From Mucilaginibacter sp. (GTDB taxonomy: Bacteria; Bacteroidota; Bacteroidia; Sphingobacteriales; Sphingobacteriaceae), in contig NZ_JAQBOW010000071.1 in assembly GCF_028287845.1 (NCBI RefSeq), positions 1-64,000 on the forward strand: a DNA stretch of 64,000 nt, in the 5' to 3' direction. A program made the translations under genes and the position numbers. The notes beneath the pieces were generated by a model that ran no database searches, was not told the origin of the DNA, and worked only from the letters and a program-made list of their open reading frames with translations. Positions 51,269 to 61,509 of this stretch are shown here, in pieces (position 1 is the first letter of the stretch; the number at the start of each line of letters is the position of its first letter).

Positions 51269-53836
51269 ATGATAATGAACACGATTTCATTACATCAATA
51301 CGAACAATTAAAAAAAAGAATACTTGTAACAGCCGGTATCAGCCATGTTTTACCCGCAGATTGTAAAGTACTATCACATCGTGTATCAAAAAAAACCGGT
51401 AATAGAATTAGTGAAACTACTTTTAAACGTATATATGGTTTTGCCCATAGTAAGTTTACGCCATCATTGTTTACGCTTGATATACTGGCAAAATATTGTG
51501 ATCATAAAGGATGGAAGGATTTTTGCGAAAAAGAGGATAACAGTTTAATAAAAAACCAGAATGAAAATTTAAACTGGCAATTATTGCAGCAAACCGCTCA
51601 CAAAATAACCGCATTTACACTACAGGCCCTAAAAAACAAATCGGGTATTCCATATAATCAAACTATTAAAAGGGATTTTATTGATTTTCATTTTGATGAA
51701 TTTTTAAACTCTGGCTGTACAGGCACACTATTGACTGCGCCTGCCGGATATGGAAAAACCATAGCACTATGCCATTGGATTGAAGAAAAAATGGCTGCAG
51801 ATGCAGCTAATGGGACTAATGACATTATACTATTGTTTAGCAGCAGTGCTTTAATGAGCGTTTTGCTAAGTGGCAAAGGTTTGAACGACTGGATACTTAC
51901 TTTACTTGGGTACAGTATTGATAATGATATTAATGTTTTATTAGATATTAAGCAAAGGAAGGATAGTAAGTTTTACCTTATTGTTGATGGGTTTGATGAG
52001 TTTATGTTTAAAAATGAGCAATTCAAGGTTACTTTAAATCAGCTAATTGATGTTTTTTCACTTTACCAATCGCACGATTGGTTTAAACTTGTTTTAACTA
52101 CGCGCTTTGCTACCTGGATAAATAATAGCCAGACTATGGAAATTGGTACCGGCACATGGTTTACGGGGCTTGAAAATGATAGTTATAGTAATGTGCCATT
52201 GTTTAATAGAGAGGAGCTTAAAAAGCTTTGCCATAAGATTAACCCCGCAGTAGAAAGCGTTATTTCTATAGAGGTAGCCGAAAGTTTTAATCATCCTTTA
52301 TACCTGCAATTTTATTATAAACTTAATAAAGTAAACTTCTCATTAAACAGTGTTGATCATTTTTCTATCTATGAATTGATCTCTACATTCATTATACATA
52401 GGGTTTTTCTGGGCAATTACCCTACAGAAAAATTATTGTTTATTAAAAAGTTTGTTGAAGCGCTTGATTTTGAAAATGATGTTTACCAAATAGATAGATT
52501 ACAGGTGAATGATCTTATAAAGCAATATAGCCATGCCTACCAGGAGTTATTAAGTATAGGCTTTTTAAGAGAAACGAATGAAAGCAGTAAGTACCATTAT
52601 AATAACTGCATAGTATTTGGTAATGATAATTTTCTGGAGTATAGTATTGCCAGGATATTACTTTATGAAAATAGTAACTTGTTTGATGCTGATTTGATTA
52701 AAAGAATAAACACTTTACTAGCTAATAGCCCGCGGAAAGTAGAGGTATTAAAGTGGTGCATAATGCATGCTATAAACTCGGGCCAGTTAAGAAATATCGA
52801 CCAATTAACAGAGGCGATCCTGGGATCAAATGAAAAATTAGAGTTGATTATATTTTTGGGCAAATTGTTGGAGAAAGAATCCTTATCAGTAAAAAACAAT
52901 GAAGCTCTGGTGCAGTATTTTAAGCAGCCTTTTAGTAAAAAAATATTTGAATATTTTTTCGGATTTGAGCTTATTAATCCGGACTATAAAAAAGTGCTGA
53001 ATGTTTTATTAAAATTTGAGTTTTCAACTAAAAAAAAGATATTAATTCATACTACTTTAGGAATAATAGCAGCTATTCAGCTTGATTTAAATGAGCTGGA
53101 GGCTTGCCTTTTAAATTTAAAAGCCTTCCAAAAAACAGCGTATGATTCTTTTATCATAAATCCATTAAACTGCCTTGATGCTTTATACTATCATTTAAAA
53201 TATGGCATTATTAAACGGGAGGTTCTGCGCGATCTGACTAAATTATCATTTAATCCGCCCACAGACAGAACGGGGTTTAAAAAATGTGCATCAAATGACC
53301 TATTGTATTTATTGGGGTTAAATACAATGATGTTATGCTATAACTCTAAAAAAACAATCAGGTTTATTGAATTTTTAAAGAAAAATTATAAACCTGATTT
53401 GTTTGGTGATAATACAACGCAATATGGATTCTTTTTAAAAGTTATAACTGCCGATGCTTATTATGATTTGGGTAATAATACAAAGGTAGCAGAAACGTAT
53501 TACGCTATTTCTAACGCTTATAAAAATAGCGGGGAACGGTTAACGCCTTATATGAAAATTTTGTTTCATAACCTAAAAGTTAAAACCTTAATAAACACAC
53601 CGCGTGCAATTCATATCGTTACCGAAATGAAAAGCATTAATGCCATTGCTGATAAATCCGGCTATAAATTTCCTAAGCTGTATGTATCTGTGATATTATT
53701 AAAGAGCGCTGATTTGCAAACATCAATGCCCAAATTGTATAAACAGGTAAATTATGATTTTATAAAAATGCTACACGAAAATAAGCTAAACACCAAGATT
53801 TTTTTGCAGCAGAATGCAATAAGTAATGGAGCATAA
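51269..53836 (+). CDS. STAND/NACHT-like P-loop NTPase with N-terminal HTH-like domain and helical C-terminus
   Basis: The product has 855 residues. Residues about 5-90 (LSHRVSKKTGNRISETTFKR, LFTLDILAKYCDHKGWKDFC) look like an HTH-type domain seen at the start of Bacteroidota signalling proteins. The ATPase core has Walker A APAGYGKT (about 157-164), Walker B YLIVDGFDEF (about 236-245) and a sensor-like LVLTTRF (about 274), the order seen in NACHT/STAND proteins. Residues about 430-855 are helical and repeat-like with no catalytic motif I recognise. Such proteins act in signalling or antiphage defence; neither is shown here. A/T-richer than its neighbours, so it may be acquired. Confidence 0.8.
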   Translation: MIMNTISLHQYEQLKKRILVTAGISHVLPADCKVLSHRVSKKTGNRISETTFKRIYGFAHSKFTPSLFTLDILAKYCDHKGWKDFCEKEDNSLIKNQNENLNWQLLQQTAHKITAFTLQALKNKSGIPYNQTIKRDFIDFHFDEFLNSGCTGTLLTAPAGYGKTIALCHWIEEKMAADAANGTNDIILLFSSSALMSVLLSGKGLNDWILTLLGYSIDNDINVLLDIKQRKDSKFYLIVDGFDEFMFKNEQFKVTLNQLIDVFSLYQSHDWFKLVLTTRFATWINNSQTMEIGTGTWFTGLENDSYSNVPLFNREELKKLCHKINPAVESVISIEVAESFNHPLYLQFYYKLNKVNFSLNSVDHFSIYELISTFIIHRVFLGNYPTEKLLFIKKFVEALDFENDVYQIDRLQVNDLIKQYSHAYQELLSIGFLRETNESSKYHYNNCIVFGNDNFLEYSIARILLYENSNLFDADLIKRINTLLANSPRKVEVLKWCIMHAINSGQLRNIDQLTEAILGSNEKLELIIFLGKLLEKESLSVKNNEALVQYFKQPFSKKIFEYFFGFELINPDYKKVLNVLLKFEFSTKKKILIHTTLGIIAAIQLDLNELEACLLNLKAFQKTAYDSFIINPLNCLDALYYHLKYGIIKREVLRDLTKLSFNPPTDRTGFKKCASNDLLYLLGLNTMMLCYNSKKTIRFIEFLKKNYKPDLFGDNTTQYGFFLKVITADAYYDLGNNTKVAETYYAISNAYKNSGERLTPYMKILFHNLKVKTLINTPRAIHIVTEMKSINAIADKSGYKFPKLYVSVILLKSADLQTSMPKLYKQVNYDFIKMLHENKLNTKIFLQQNAISNGA

Positions 53837-53868
53837 AAAAAGGCTCCCTGGTAACCAGGGAGCCTTTT
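53837..53868. terminator. Bidirectional terminator
   Basis: AAAAGGCTCCCTGGT-AACCAGGGAGCCTTTT is a near-perfect palindrome with A and T runs, placed between the STAND-like gene and the convergent infB. Confidence 0.85.
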
Positions 53869-53889
53869 TCTGTTATAAAGTTAATGCTA

Positions 53890-56853
53890 TTAAAGCTTGC
53901 GTTTAACCTCTACATTTTCGTAAGCTTCAACAATGTCACCTACTTCGATGTTGTTAAAGTTTTGGATATTTAAACCGCACTCGTAGTTTGCCGATACTTC
54001 TTTAACATCGTCTTTAAAGCGTTTTAATGAAGCCAGTTCGCCGGTATAAATAACCACACCTTCGCGCACTATACGTATTTTACTGTTACGGGTAATTTTA
54101 CCATCTAATACCATACACCCTGCAATGGTACCAACCTTGCTAATCTTGAAGGTTTCGCGTATCTCTACGTTAGCAACAATCTTCTCTTCGAAAGTTGGTG
54201 CAAGCATGCCTTCCATAGCAGCCTTGATCTCGTTGATCGCATCGTAGATGATAGAGTAAAGCCTGATATCAATTTGCTCGGCCTCGGCCAGTTTACGTGC
54301 GCCACCTGAAGGACGTACCTGGAAACCAATAATTATCGCGTCAGAAGCGGAAGCTAATAATACATCAGATTCTGATATCTGTCCAACAGCTTTTGATATA
54401 ACGTTAACCTGTATCTGCTCGGTAGATAGTTTCAACAATGAATCGGATAACGCTTCAATTGAACCATCCACGTCACCTTTAACAATAATATTAAGCTCTT
54501 TAAAGTTACCAACTGCCAAACGGCGGCCAATTTCATCAAGGGTGATATGTTTTTGTGTGCGTAAACCTTGTTCGCGTTGTAATTGTAAACGCTTATTGGC
54601 AATCTCACGTGCTTCAACTTCGGTTTCTAACACGTTAAATTTATCACCAGCTGTTGGCGCGCCCTGCATACCTAATACCTGTACCGGTGTTGATGGCCCT
54701 GCAGATTCAACACGCTGGCCGCGCTCATTGGTCAATGCTTTTACACGACCGCTGTAACAACCCGCTAAAATAGGATCGCCTACCTTTAATGTGCCTGCCT
54801 GTACTAATATAGTAGTAACAATACCACGGCCCTTGTCTAAAGCTGCCTCAATAACAGTACCAACGGCACGTTTCTTAGGATTAGCTTTAAGTTCTAACAA
54901 TTCGGCTTCAAGCAACACTTTTTCTAAAAGCAGATCGATGTTTAAGCCTGTTTTTGCCGAAATTTCTTGTGTTTGATATTTACCACCCCATTCTTCAACC
55001 AAAATATTCATGGCCGATAGTTGCTCACGCACCTTGTCGGCATTAGCACCCGGGCGGTCAATTTTATTGAATGCAAATATAATTGGGGCACCTGCAGCCT
55101 GTGCGTGGTTTATAGCCTCGCGGGTTTGCGGCATCACACTATCATCAGCAGCAATTACAATAATTACAATATCTGTTACCTGTGCACCCCTTGCACGCAT
55201 AGCGGTAAACGCCTCGTGACCCGGTGTATCCAGGAATGTTATTTTTCCTTTATTATCTGGCAATGTTACTTCATAGGCACCAATGTGCTGGGTAATACCA
55301 CCGGCTTCGCCACCTATAACATTTGTTTTACGTATAAAATCAAGCAATGAGGTTTTACCATGATCTACGTGGCCCATTATGGTTACAATAGGTGCACGGG
55401 GGATCAGATCTTCCGGAGCATCCGGTTGATCAAGGATAAATTCTTCGTCCTGTGGTTTTACAAACTCAATCTGGTAGCCAAACTCATCAGCAACAATACT
55501 TAGTGTTTCTGCATCAAGACGTTGGTTAATGGATACAAACATACCCAGGCTCATACAGGTTGATATGATCTGCGTTACAGGCACATCCATCATTATCCCT
55601 AACTCATTAGCCGTAACAAATTCTGTAACCTTCAATACTTTTGATTGCGCATCTTGCTCTAATGCCAACTCATCCGCATTTGCAGCCACATCATCACGTT
55701 TTTGACGACGGAATTTAGCCCGCTGTGCGAACTTGCCAGATTTACCTGCGCCGCTTAAACGGGCAAGCGTTGCCTTAATTTGGTCCTGTATATCTTTTTC
55801 TGAAGGCTCTTCTTTAGGGCCGGTACTTGCCGGAGCATTACGGTTAAAGTTATTATTAGGGCGATTGCCTTGATAGCCGCCACCGGTATTATGAGGCCTG
55901 TTCCTGAAATCAGGACGATTGGCGTTATTATTGTTATTACCGCCACTTTGTGGAGCTGTGCCACCACCAGCCGGATTAGCTCCCTGCTGATTGTTAGTGC
56001 CGCCACTTTGTCCGGGAGGTGGATTATCTTTACGTTTTCTTTTACGTTTATGATCCGCATTAGTGTTTGATGATGAAGCTACCGGGTTACGTTTTGGCAC
56101 AACAGGTAAAGTTATCCTGCCAACAATATTCGGCCCGCTTAAACGCTCGGCCTTAGCTCTGATAACATCATGGTCGCCGCCACCTTCTTCATTAGGTTCA
56201 ACAGCAACAGGTGTTACAACCGGAGTCGCTATTTTTTTCACCTCTTCAGCCTTAGGTGGCTCTGGTGCAACTTCCTTTTTAATTTCAGCTACCGGTTCTG
56301 ATAGTTTTATTTCTTCTTTTGGTTCTTCTTTTATTTCTTCTTTTAACGCAACAGGCTCTGGCTTTACAACTTCTTTTTCAATCTTCTCGATTGGTTTAGC
56401 ATGTAAGTTATTCAGATCTATTTTCCCAACAACTTTTACACCCGGAAGTGAATCGGAACTTTGCTCTTCTACCTTTACAGGCTCAGGAGCAGGTACCGGC
56501 TTTGGTATTTCAGCCTGAACAGATGGGGCAGTGTAATTGCCGGCATTTTTTATCAGAATCTCTTCATTCTCAAAATCCCTTGAACGACGGTTTGTTTCAA
56601 CCGGCTTATCAGGAGTAATGCCAGGCTCGTCTTTACGTATCTTGCCGATACTTATCTGCTTGGCTTCTTCCTTGATACTTTTGTCAACAGCAAACTCTTT
56701 CAACAATGCGCCGTACATGTCGTTATCCAGCTTTGCCATAGGTTGTTTTTCAACCTTGTAGCCTTTGGTAGCCAAAAAATCGACAATGGTACCCATGCCA
56801 ATGTTAAGCTCTTTTACTGCTTTTATTAATTTTATTGATTTGTCTTCTGACAT
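53890..56853 (-). CDS. infB: Translation initiation factor IF-2
   Basis: This 987-residue GTPase places initiator tRNA on the ribosome. The N-terminal IF2-N helix ([22 protein letters not shown]) is followed by a long low-complexity linker (about 90-380: Pro/Glu/Lys-rich, then Asn/Gly-rich). The second IF2-N domain, the G domain (GHVDHGKT about 490, [22 protein letters not shown]) and the C-terminal beta barrels follow ([19 protein letters not shown]). Full length, all GTP motifs intact. It is the third gene of the rimP-nusA-infB operon. Confidence 0.98.
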   Translation of the reverse strand: MSEDKSIKLIKAVKELNIGMGTIVDFLATKGYKVEKQPMAKLDNDMYGALLKEFAVDKSIKEEAKQISIGKIRKDEPGITPDKPVETNRRSRDFENEEILIKNAGNYTAPSVQAEIPKPVPAPEPVKVEEQSSDSLPGVKVVGKIDLNNLHAKPIEKIEKEVVKPEPVALKEEIKEEPKEEIKLSEPVAEIKKEVAPEPPKAEEVKKIATPVVTPVAVEPNEEGGGDHDVIRAKAERLSGPNIVGRITLPVVPKRNPVASSSNTNADHKRKRKRKDNPPPGQSGGTNNQQGANPAGGGTAPQSGGNNNNNANRPDFRNRPHNTGGGYQGNRPNNNFNRNAPASTGPKEEPSEKDIQDQIKATLARLSGAGKSGKFAQRAKFRRQKRDDVAANADELALEQDAQSKVLKVTEFVTANELGIMMDVPVTQIISTCMSLGMFVSINQRLDAETLSIVADEFGYQIEFVKPQDEEFILDQPDAPEDLIPRAPIVTIMGHVDHGKTSLLDFIRKTNVIGGEAGGITQHIGAYEVTLPDNKGKITFLDTPGHEAFTAMRARGAQVTDIVIIVIAADDSVMPQTREAINHAQAAGAPIIFAFNKIDRPGANADKVREQLSAMNILVEEWGGKYQTQEISAKTGLNIDLLLEKVLLEAELLELKANPKKRAVGTVIEAALDKGRGIVTTILVQAGTLKVGDPILAGCYSGRVKALTNERGQRVESAGPSTPVQVLGMQGAPTAGDKFNVLETEVEAREIANKRLQLQREQGLRTQKHITLDEIGRRLAVGNFKELNIIVKGDVDGSIEALSDSLLKLSTEQIQVNVISKAVGQISESDVLLASASDAIIIGFQVRPSGGARKLAEAEQIDIRLYSIIYDAINEIKAAMEGMLAPTFEEKIVANVEIRETFKISKVGTIAGCMVLDGKITRNSKIRIVREGVVIYTGELASLKRFKDDVKEVSANYECGLNIQNFNNIEVGDIVEAYENVEVKRKL

Positions 56854-56916
56854 TTATTAATTCTTTCTCTGCTTTATTGTAATGCAAAAATACGATTTTA
56901 ATTTTGCTTATTTTTT

Positions 56917-58152
56917 TTATTCAAATTCTGCTTGTAAAACTGATAGTACTTCTTTTACTGTTTCTTCTTCTAAATCGGTACGTTTTACCAATTCGCCTAC
57001 AGTTAAAGCTAAAACCGATTTTGCTGTATCTAAACCAATACGTTTAAACTCATCAATGATCCAGCTTTCAATTTCATCTGAAAATTCTTCAATATCCACA
57101 TCTTCATCATGCTCATCAGCCTCACGGTAAACATCAATTTCATAACCGGTTAATTTACCGGCCAGTTTAATATTATGCCCGCCACGGCCTATCGCTAATG
57201 ATACCTGGTCGGGTTTTAAATATACTGCCGCTGTTTTTTTCTCATCATCCAGTTTAATAGATGTGATCTTAGCCGGCGATAATGCACGTTGTATATATAA
57301 TTGAATATTATTAGTATAGTTTATTACATCGATATTTTCGTTCTTCAACTCGCGAACGATACCATGTATACGCGATCCCTTCATGCCCACACAAGCACCA
57401 ACCGGATCAATACGATCATCGTATGATTCAACCGCTACTTTAGCTCTTTCGCCCGGCTCGCGTACAATTTTCTTGATGGTTATTAAGCCATCAAAAATTT
57501 CAGGTACTTCCAGCTCAAATAAGCGTTGTAAAAACTCAGGCGCTGTGCGCGATATAATGATCTTAGGGTTGCTGTTAAGCATATCTACCTTATAAACAAT
57601 AGCTTTTACGCTATCGCCTTTTTTAAAGTAATCGGCAGGTATTTGCTCTGTTTTGGGCAATAAAAGTTCATTACCTTCATCATCAAGCACTAAAGTCTCT
57701 TTTTTCCATACCTGGTAAACTTCACCTGTAACAATTTCACCAACGCGGTCTTTATATTTCTTAAATATCTCGTCTTTCTCCAGTTCTAATATTTTAGATA
57801 CCAGTGTTTGGCGAGCGGCTAATATAGCACGGCGACCAAAACTCTCTAAAGTGATCAGCTCAATATAGTCATCACCTACTTCCAGATCCGGATCAAGCGT
57901 TTTCGCTTCTTTTAATTCAATTTCCAGGTCATCATCCTCGCTAAAGCCATCTTCCATAACCACACGTGTGCGCCAAATTTCTAAGTCGCCATTATCCGTA
58001 TTCACAATTACGTCACAATTTTCATCTGTTCCGTATTTTTTGCGGATCATACTTCTGAAAACGTCTTCCAACACGCTCATCATCGTTGGACGATCGATGT
58101 TTTTGAAATCTTTGAATTCCTGGAAAGAATCAATTAAATTAATATTGCTCAT
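56917..58152 (-). CDS. nusA: Transcription termination/antitermination factor NusA
   Basis: The product has 411 residues. The N-terminal polymerase-binding domain (MSNINLIDSFQEFKDFKNID) is followed by S1 (GEIVTGEVYQVWKKETLVL) and two KH domains (DPVGACVGMKGSRIHGIVRELKNENIDVI, VSLAIGRGGHNIKLAGKLTGYEIDVY). The C-terminus has only a short acidic tail with one partial helical repeat, the usual form outside gammaproteobacteria. It modulates pausing, termination and rRNA antitermination. Operon neighbours rimP and infB are conserved across bacteria. Confidence 0.98.
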   Translation of the reverse strand: MSNINLIDSFQEFKDFKNIDRPTMMSVLEDVFRSMIRKKYGTDENCDVIVNTDNGDLEIWRTRVVMEDGFSEDDDLEIELKEAKTLDPDLEVGDDYIELITLESFGRRAILAARQTLVSKILELEKDEIFKKYKDRVGEIVTGEVYQVWKKETLVLDDEGNELLLPKTEQIPADYFKKGDSVKAIVYKVDMLNSNPKIIISRTAPEFLQRLFELEVPEIFDGLITIKKIVREPGERAKVAVESYDDRIDPVGACVGMKGSRIHGIVRELKNENIDVINYTNNIQLYIQRALSPAKITSIKLDDEKKTAAVYLKPDQVSLAIGRGGHNIKLAGKLTGYEIDVYREADEHDEDVDIEEFSDEIESWIIDEFKRIGLDTAKSVLALTVGELVKRTDLEEETVKEVLSVLQAEFE

Positions 58153-58237
58153 TTTTCATTAAAGTTATTTGTTCATTAAAGGCAATGAAGCTATCATGGG
58201 CTTGTTCTTTTTTTTAAGCTGTAGCTCATGATGGTTC

Positions 58238-58708
58238 TTACTTAAATGATATTAAAACCTTTGTTTCTATTATTTGCTCTACCGGGATAACGCTTTCAAT
58301 AATTTCGGCCTTTTTCCCTTTTTCTTTTATTTTTTCTTCAATCAGTACAGCATCTTCTGTAATTGCCGTTAGCTTACCTTCTCTTTTACTGCCATCGGCC
58401 ATTTTTATAGCCAGGTCTCTGCCAATGTTTTTGGTGTATTGTCTTACCATAGTTAGTGGTAAATCAATACCCGGCGATGATACTTCAAGGTTGTAAGGTG
58501 TTTTTATCACATCTTCCTCTTCCAGCTTAAAACCCACATAACGGCTTATCTGCACACATTCGGCTATCCCAATGCCTTTATCACCATCAACCAGTATAAT
58601 CAATTTTCCGTTCGGGTGTAATTTAGCACTCACCAAAAATAAATCAGGCCGCGCAATTTCGGCAATCTTCTCTTCAACCAGTTCAACAACCCTTTTTTCA
58701 ATGTTCAT
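58238..58708 (-). CDS. rimP: Ribosome maturation factor RimP
   Basis: It supports 30S subunit assembly. The product has about 156 residues: IEKRVVELVEEKIAEIARPDLFLV, the conserved LIILVDGDKGIGIAECVQISRYVG, YNLEVSSPGIDLPLTMVRQYTKNIGRDL and a C-terminal SH3-like barrel. I use the ATG of MNIEKR (58708), which has AAGGA seven bases upstream and fits the usual family N-terminus. The track ATG at 58729 (MAEKDAD) is an alternative. It is the first gene of the rimP-nusA-infB operon, with a promoter box and a strong hairpin in its leader. Confidence 0.95.
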   Translation of the reverse strand: MNIEKRVVELVEEKIAEIARPDLFLVSAKLHPNGKLIILVDGDKGIGIAECVQISRYVGFKLEEEDVIKTPYNLEVSSPGIDLPLTMVRQYTKNIGRDLAIKMADGSKREGKLTAITEDAVLIEEKIKEKGKKAEIIESVIPVEQIIETKVLISFK

Positions 58709-58751
58709 ATCCGCATCCTTTTCCGCCATTACCGGAATGATTGGTAAACTA

Positions 58752-58778
58752 AAAGAGGGGGCAAACGGCCCCCTCTTT
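58752..58778 (-). promoter_or_regulatory. GC-rich hairpin in the rimP leader, attenuator or terminator
   Basis: AAAGAGGGGG and CCCCCTCTTT form a perfect 10-bp stem with a 7-base loop. Read on the minus strand it is followed by TTTTAG. It lies between the TATATTTG box and the rimP start, so it would be near the 5' end of the operon mRNA. It also lies downstream of the small lipoprotein gene and could terminate it. Confidence 0.7.
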
Positions 58779-58790
58779 CTTAATTAGGTG

Positions 58791-58821
58791 CAAATATACT
58801 GAAATATTTTTGATTTTCAAG
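58791..58821 (-). promoter_or_regulatory. Promoter of the rimP-nusA-infB operon
   Basis: The minus strand reads TATATTTG (58798-58791), with CTTG, three of four bases of the -33 TTTG, at the ideal 19-base distance. The start site would be near 58784, just upstream of the leader hairpin. Confidence 0.6.
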
Positions 58822-58825
58822 CAGT

Positions 58826-59242
58826 TCATGGCTTAAAAATCAAATCAATAAAATGTAATTTTCCTATTCGGGCATTACCTTTAATATAATCCCATATGTT
58901 TTTGTTGCCCGCGTAGTTATAATAGCGCACAAAATAACTTTGTTGTTTTGTAAATGGGGTATCCGGAGTAAATATTAGTATGCTGTCTTTAAGCTGATAC
59001 TGCCCGGGCTGTATGGGCTGGTAGTCTTTCATATCAGTATCTGCCGGCAGGCGGTAAATGGCGAATAAACTTTGCCAGGCATTTATTGTATCCCTGTTAA
59101 TATCATGCATGATAACAGACTCGATACCGGTTATTTTTAAGGATTGGTTGTTATTAACCAGGCTAATATTTACGGTAGTTTTAGGTGGATTTGCTGTGCA
59201 ACCCAGGCAAACGCATATTATTAACAACCAAAATTTTTTCAT
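58826..59242 (-). CDS. Small putative lipoprotein of unknown function
   Basis: The product has 138 residues. The N-terminus MKKFWLLIICVCLGC ends in a lipobox (CLGC). The mature part is beta-rich: VNISLVNNNQSLKITGIESVIMHDI, ADTDMKDYQPIQPGQYQLKDSILIFTPDTPFTKQQSYFVRYYN, ending GKLHFIDLIFKP. The family is not known to me. It lies upstream of rimP on the same strand, but a promoter and hairpin separate them. Confidence 0.75.
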   Translation of the reverse strand: MKKFWLLIICVCLGCTANPPKTTVNISLVNNNQSLKITGIESVIMHDINRDTINAWQSLFAIYRLPADTDMKDYQPIQPGQYQLKDSILIFTPDTPFTKQQSYFVRYYNYAGNKNIWDYIKGNARIGKLHFIDLIFKP

Positions 59243-59316
59243 TAAGTAATATTACTAAAACAGATAGATTTAAAAGTATTATAAAACAAAAGGTATAAAG
59301 TTTAAATTTATACCAT

Positions 59317-60822
59317 ATGCTGCCACTGCTAACTGCCCAACAAATCCGCGAAGCGGATGCTCACACAATAGCTAATGAGCCTATTATCTCCATTGATCTA
59401 ATGGAGCGGGCATCGAAGGCATTTGTGGGTTGGTTTATTAATCGTTTTCCGGATAAGGGCAACGCCATATCAGTTTATTGCGGCACCGGTAATAATGGTG
59501 GCGACGGCTTGGCAATAGCCCGGATGCTGCACGATCATAAATACTTAAATTTAGATATAAAAATTGCCCGATACACTGATAGGGCAACCGACGACTTTAA
59601 TACCAACCTGCACCGTTTGCAGCAAATGAGTCTTAGCTTACACGAACTTAAGGCCGATGCAGAATTTCCTGCTGAAAATAGCGCTATTATTATTGATGCC
59701 TTATTGGGCAGCGGTTTAAATAAGCCATTAATGGGCGATTATAAAAGGCTGGCGACATACATTAACCAACTCAAAAGAACGGTTGTAGCCATTGATGTGC
59801 CTACCGGCCTTTTTACCGATGGCGAAATTGATAACGAGGCGGCTGTTATAAAGGCCGATCTGGTAATTACTTTTCAACAACCTAAAATTAATTTTCTGCT
59901 GCCTGAATCTGCCCCGCATATTAAATGCTGGGAGGCGGTAAACATTGGCATTGATGAGGAGTTTATAGCATCACTTAAATCACCTTACCTGTTTATTGAG
60001 GAAAAGGACATAAAGAAACTACTAAGGCCACGCCGTAATTTTAGCAATAAAGGCACTTACGGGCATGCTTTAATTGTGGCCGGTCAGGAAAAAACTATGG
60101 GGGCCGCTTTATTAAGTTCGGCAGGATGTGCCTATGCCGGGGTGGGTTTAACTACGGCTTGCGTACCCGAAAGCAGCCTTACTGCTTTAAATACTTACCT
60201 GCCCGAGATTATGGCAATTGTAAGAAAGGGAGTTGAACTGCCCGAAATAAAATGGCAGCAGTTTGCTGCCATAGGTATAGGCCCCGGGTTAGGAAAAGAT
60301 AAAAATGCCTTAGCATTAATAACCGAAATTTTTACCAACTATAAAAAGCCGGTGGTTATTGATGCGGATGCGCTTAACCTGCTGGCAAGTAATCCTGATC
60401 TTTGGGAAAAAATACCCGCGGGAAGTATATTAACCCCGCATATGAAAGAGTTCGACCGTTTGTTTGGCAAGCACGTCAATTGGTGGCAGCGCCTGCAAAG
60501 CAGTTTAGAAAAGGCAAAGCAGCATCATATATATATCGTTTTAAAAAATGATTACACACTGATAGCCACGCCTGATGGAAATGTTTATTTTAACAGCACA
60601 GGTAACCCTGCAATGGCAACCGGTGGTATGGGCGATGTGCTTACAGGTATTATCACCTCTTTATTGGCGCAAAAATATTCTCCCTGCGAAGCTTGCCTTA
60701 TTGGGGTATATATACATGGAAAAGCGGGCGATGAACTAGCGATGCCCAATCGTTTAAATGTTGTTTTGCCAGGGCAGCTGGCCAAACACCTGCCTATTGC
60801 AATGGCAAAATTAATGGCATAA
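59317..60822 (+). CDS. nnr: Bifunctional NAD(P)H-hydrate epimerase / ADP-dependent dehydratase
   Basis: It repairs hydrated NADH and NADPH. In the 501-residue product, residues about 1-215 are the YjeF N-terminal epimerase (SIDLMERASKAFVGWF, VYCGTGNNGGDGLAIARML, VVAIDVPTGLFTDGEID), and about 225-501 are the ribokinase-fold dehydratase (YGHALIVAGQEKTMGAALLSS, GIGPGLGKDKNAL, VVIDADALNLLAS, SILTPHMKEFDRLFG, NPAMATGGMGDVLTGII). Both halves look intact. Start at ATG 59317 (MLPLLTAQQIREAD). A terminator follows. Confidence 0.97.
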   Translation: MLPLLTAQQIREADAHTIANEPIISIDLMERASKAFVGWFINRFPDKGNAISVYCGTGNNGGDGLAIARMLHDHKYLNLDIKIARYTDRATDDFNTNLHRLQQMSLSLHELKADAEFPAENSAIIIDALLGSGLNKPLMGDYKRLATYINQLKRTVVAIDVPTGLFTDGEIDNEAAVIKADLVITFQQPKINFLLPESAPHIKCWEAVNIGIDEEFIASLKSPYLFIEEKDIKKLLRPRRNFSNKGTYGHALIVAGQEKTMGAALLSSAGCAYAGVGLTTACVPESSLTALNTYLPEIMAIVRKGVELPEIKWQQFAAIGIGPGLGKDKNALALITEIFTNYKKPVVIDADALNLLASNPDLWEKIPAGSILTPHMKEFDRLFGKHVNWWQRLQSSLEKAKQHHIYIVLKNDYTLIATPDGNVYFNSTGNPAMATGGMGDVLTGIITSLLAQKYSPCEACLIGVYIHGKAGDELAMPNRLNVVLPGQLAKHLPIAMAKLMA

Positions 60823-60823
60823 A

Positions 60824-60854
60824 AAAACGGAGCAAGTATTATGCATCCGTTTTT
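60824..60854 (+). terminator. Terminator after the NAD(P)HX repair gene
   Basis: AAAAACGGA / TCCGTTTTT with a 13-base loop and a T run, right after the stop at 60822. Confidence 0.7.
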
Positions 60855-61327
60855 CCTACTTATTAACTGATCTTATAAAGAACTAATACTCTGAGAAAAT
60901 TATTGATAAGACGCTGGTAGTCTTAAAAAGTTACAAAAAAAGCAATTTTTTTGTAAAAAACCGCATTTTTTACAAAAATTAACTTTTTTTAACCATTTTA
61001 CCCGAAAATTTTAATTTATAGAGGTGCAAATTGACATACAATGCCGGTTTGTATGCTTTTATGACATTTTTTAAGTAAAATTTATAAAAAATTCCTTTTT
61101 TGGTTAAAAAATGCAACTTTTTCATTAAGATCAATTAAAATGATACAGGATTTGAATTATTGACCTATATGTTAAAACTCACCAATAAACTTCATTTCGC
61201 TCATGGTTGGTTAGTGCTGCGGCCTGTTGGCTAACGGGTTACTTTAAATGCATTGGCTAAATAATAGCAGCTTTTTGTTTTTTACTATCGAAGATAGTAA
61301 TGTGCGCTGAATTGGTAATCAGGCTAT
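60855..61327. other. AT-rich gap with A and T tracts
   Basis: About 470 bases of strongly A/T-rich sequence with TTTTTTGTAAAAAA-type tracts (60938-61010) and a TACAATGCCGGTTTGTAT palindrome-like stretch (about 61038-61055). No credible gene. It could be curved DNA or hold an unrecognised RNA; nothing supports a named feature. Confidence 0.3.
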
Positions 61328-61444
61328 TTAATATTTATTGCGTTGATTTTCTGAAGATTCAACCGCGTTTGCAAGTGCATATCGCTCCAGTGCTTTTTCC
61401 ATCTCCACAATATCGGCCTTTATTACCGTTTGTTTTTGAATCAT
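61328..61444 (-). CDS. Possible 38-residue helical peptide downstream of lipA
   Basis: The reading starts MIQKQTVIKADIVEMEKALE and ends SSENQRNKY, with a TAA at 61328; a GTG three codons earlier is an alternative start. It is charged and likely alpha-helical. It lies about 65 bases after the lipA stop on the same strand. Short, so chance is possible. No family recognised. Confidence 0.25.
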   Translation of the reverse strand: MIQKQTVIKADIVEMEKALERYALANAVESSENQRNKY

Positions 61445-61509
61445 TGCTTTCACTGCAGTTTTTCTTTAGGGGATATATCGCCCAAACGTTGAAGAGATGA
61501 AGGGATTTA

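Noticed and set aside
56063-56518. 151-codon antisense ORF in infB
   Set aside because: It is the shadow of the low-complexity IF-2 linker, giving Ser/Thr/Gly-rich sequence.
61300-61500. 66-codon plus-strand ORF upstream of lipA's end
   Set aside because: No promoter, no domain, and it is antisense to a more protein-like short frame.
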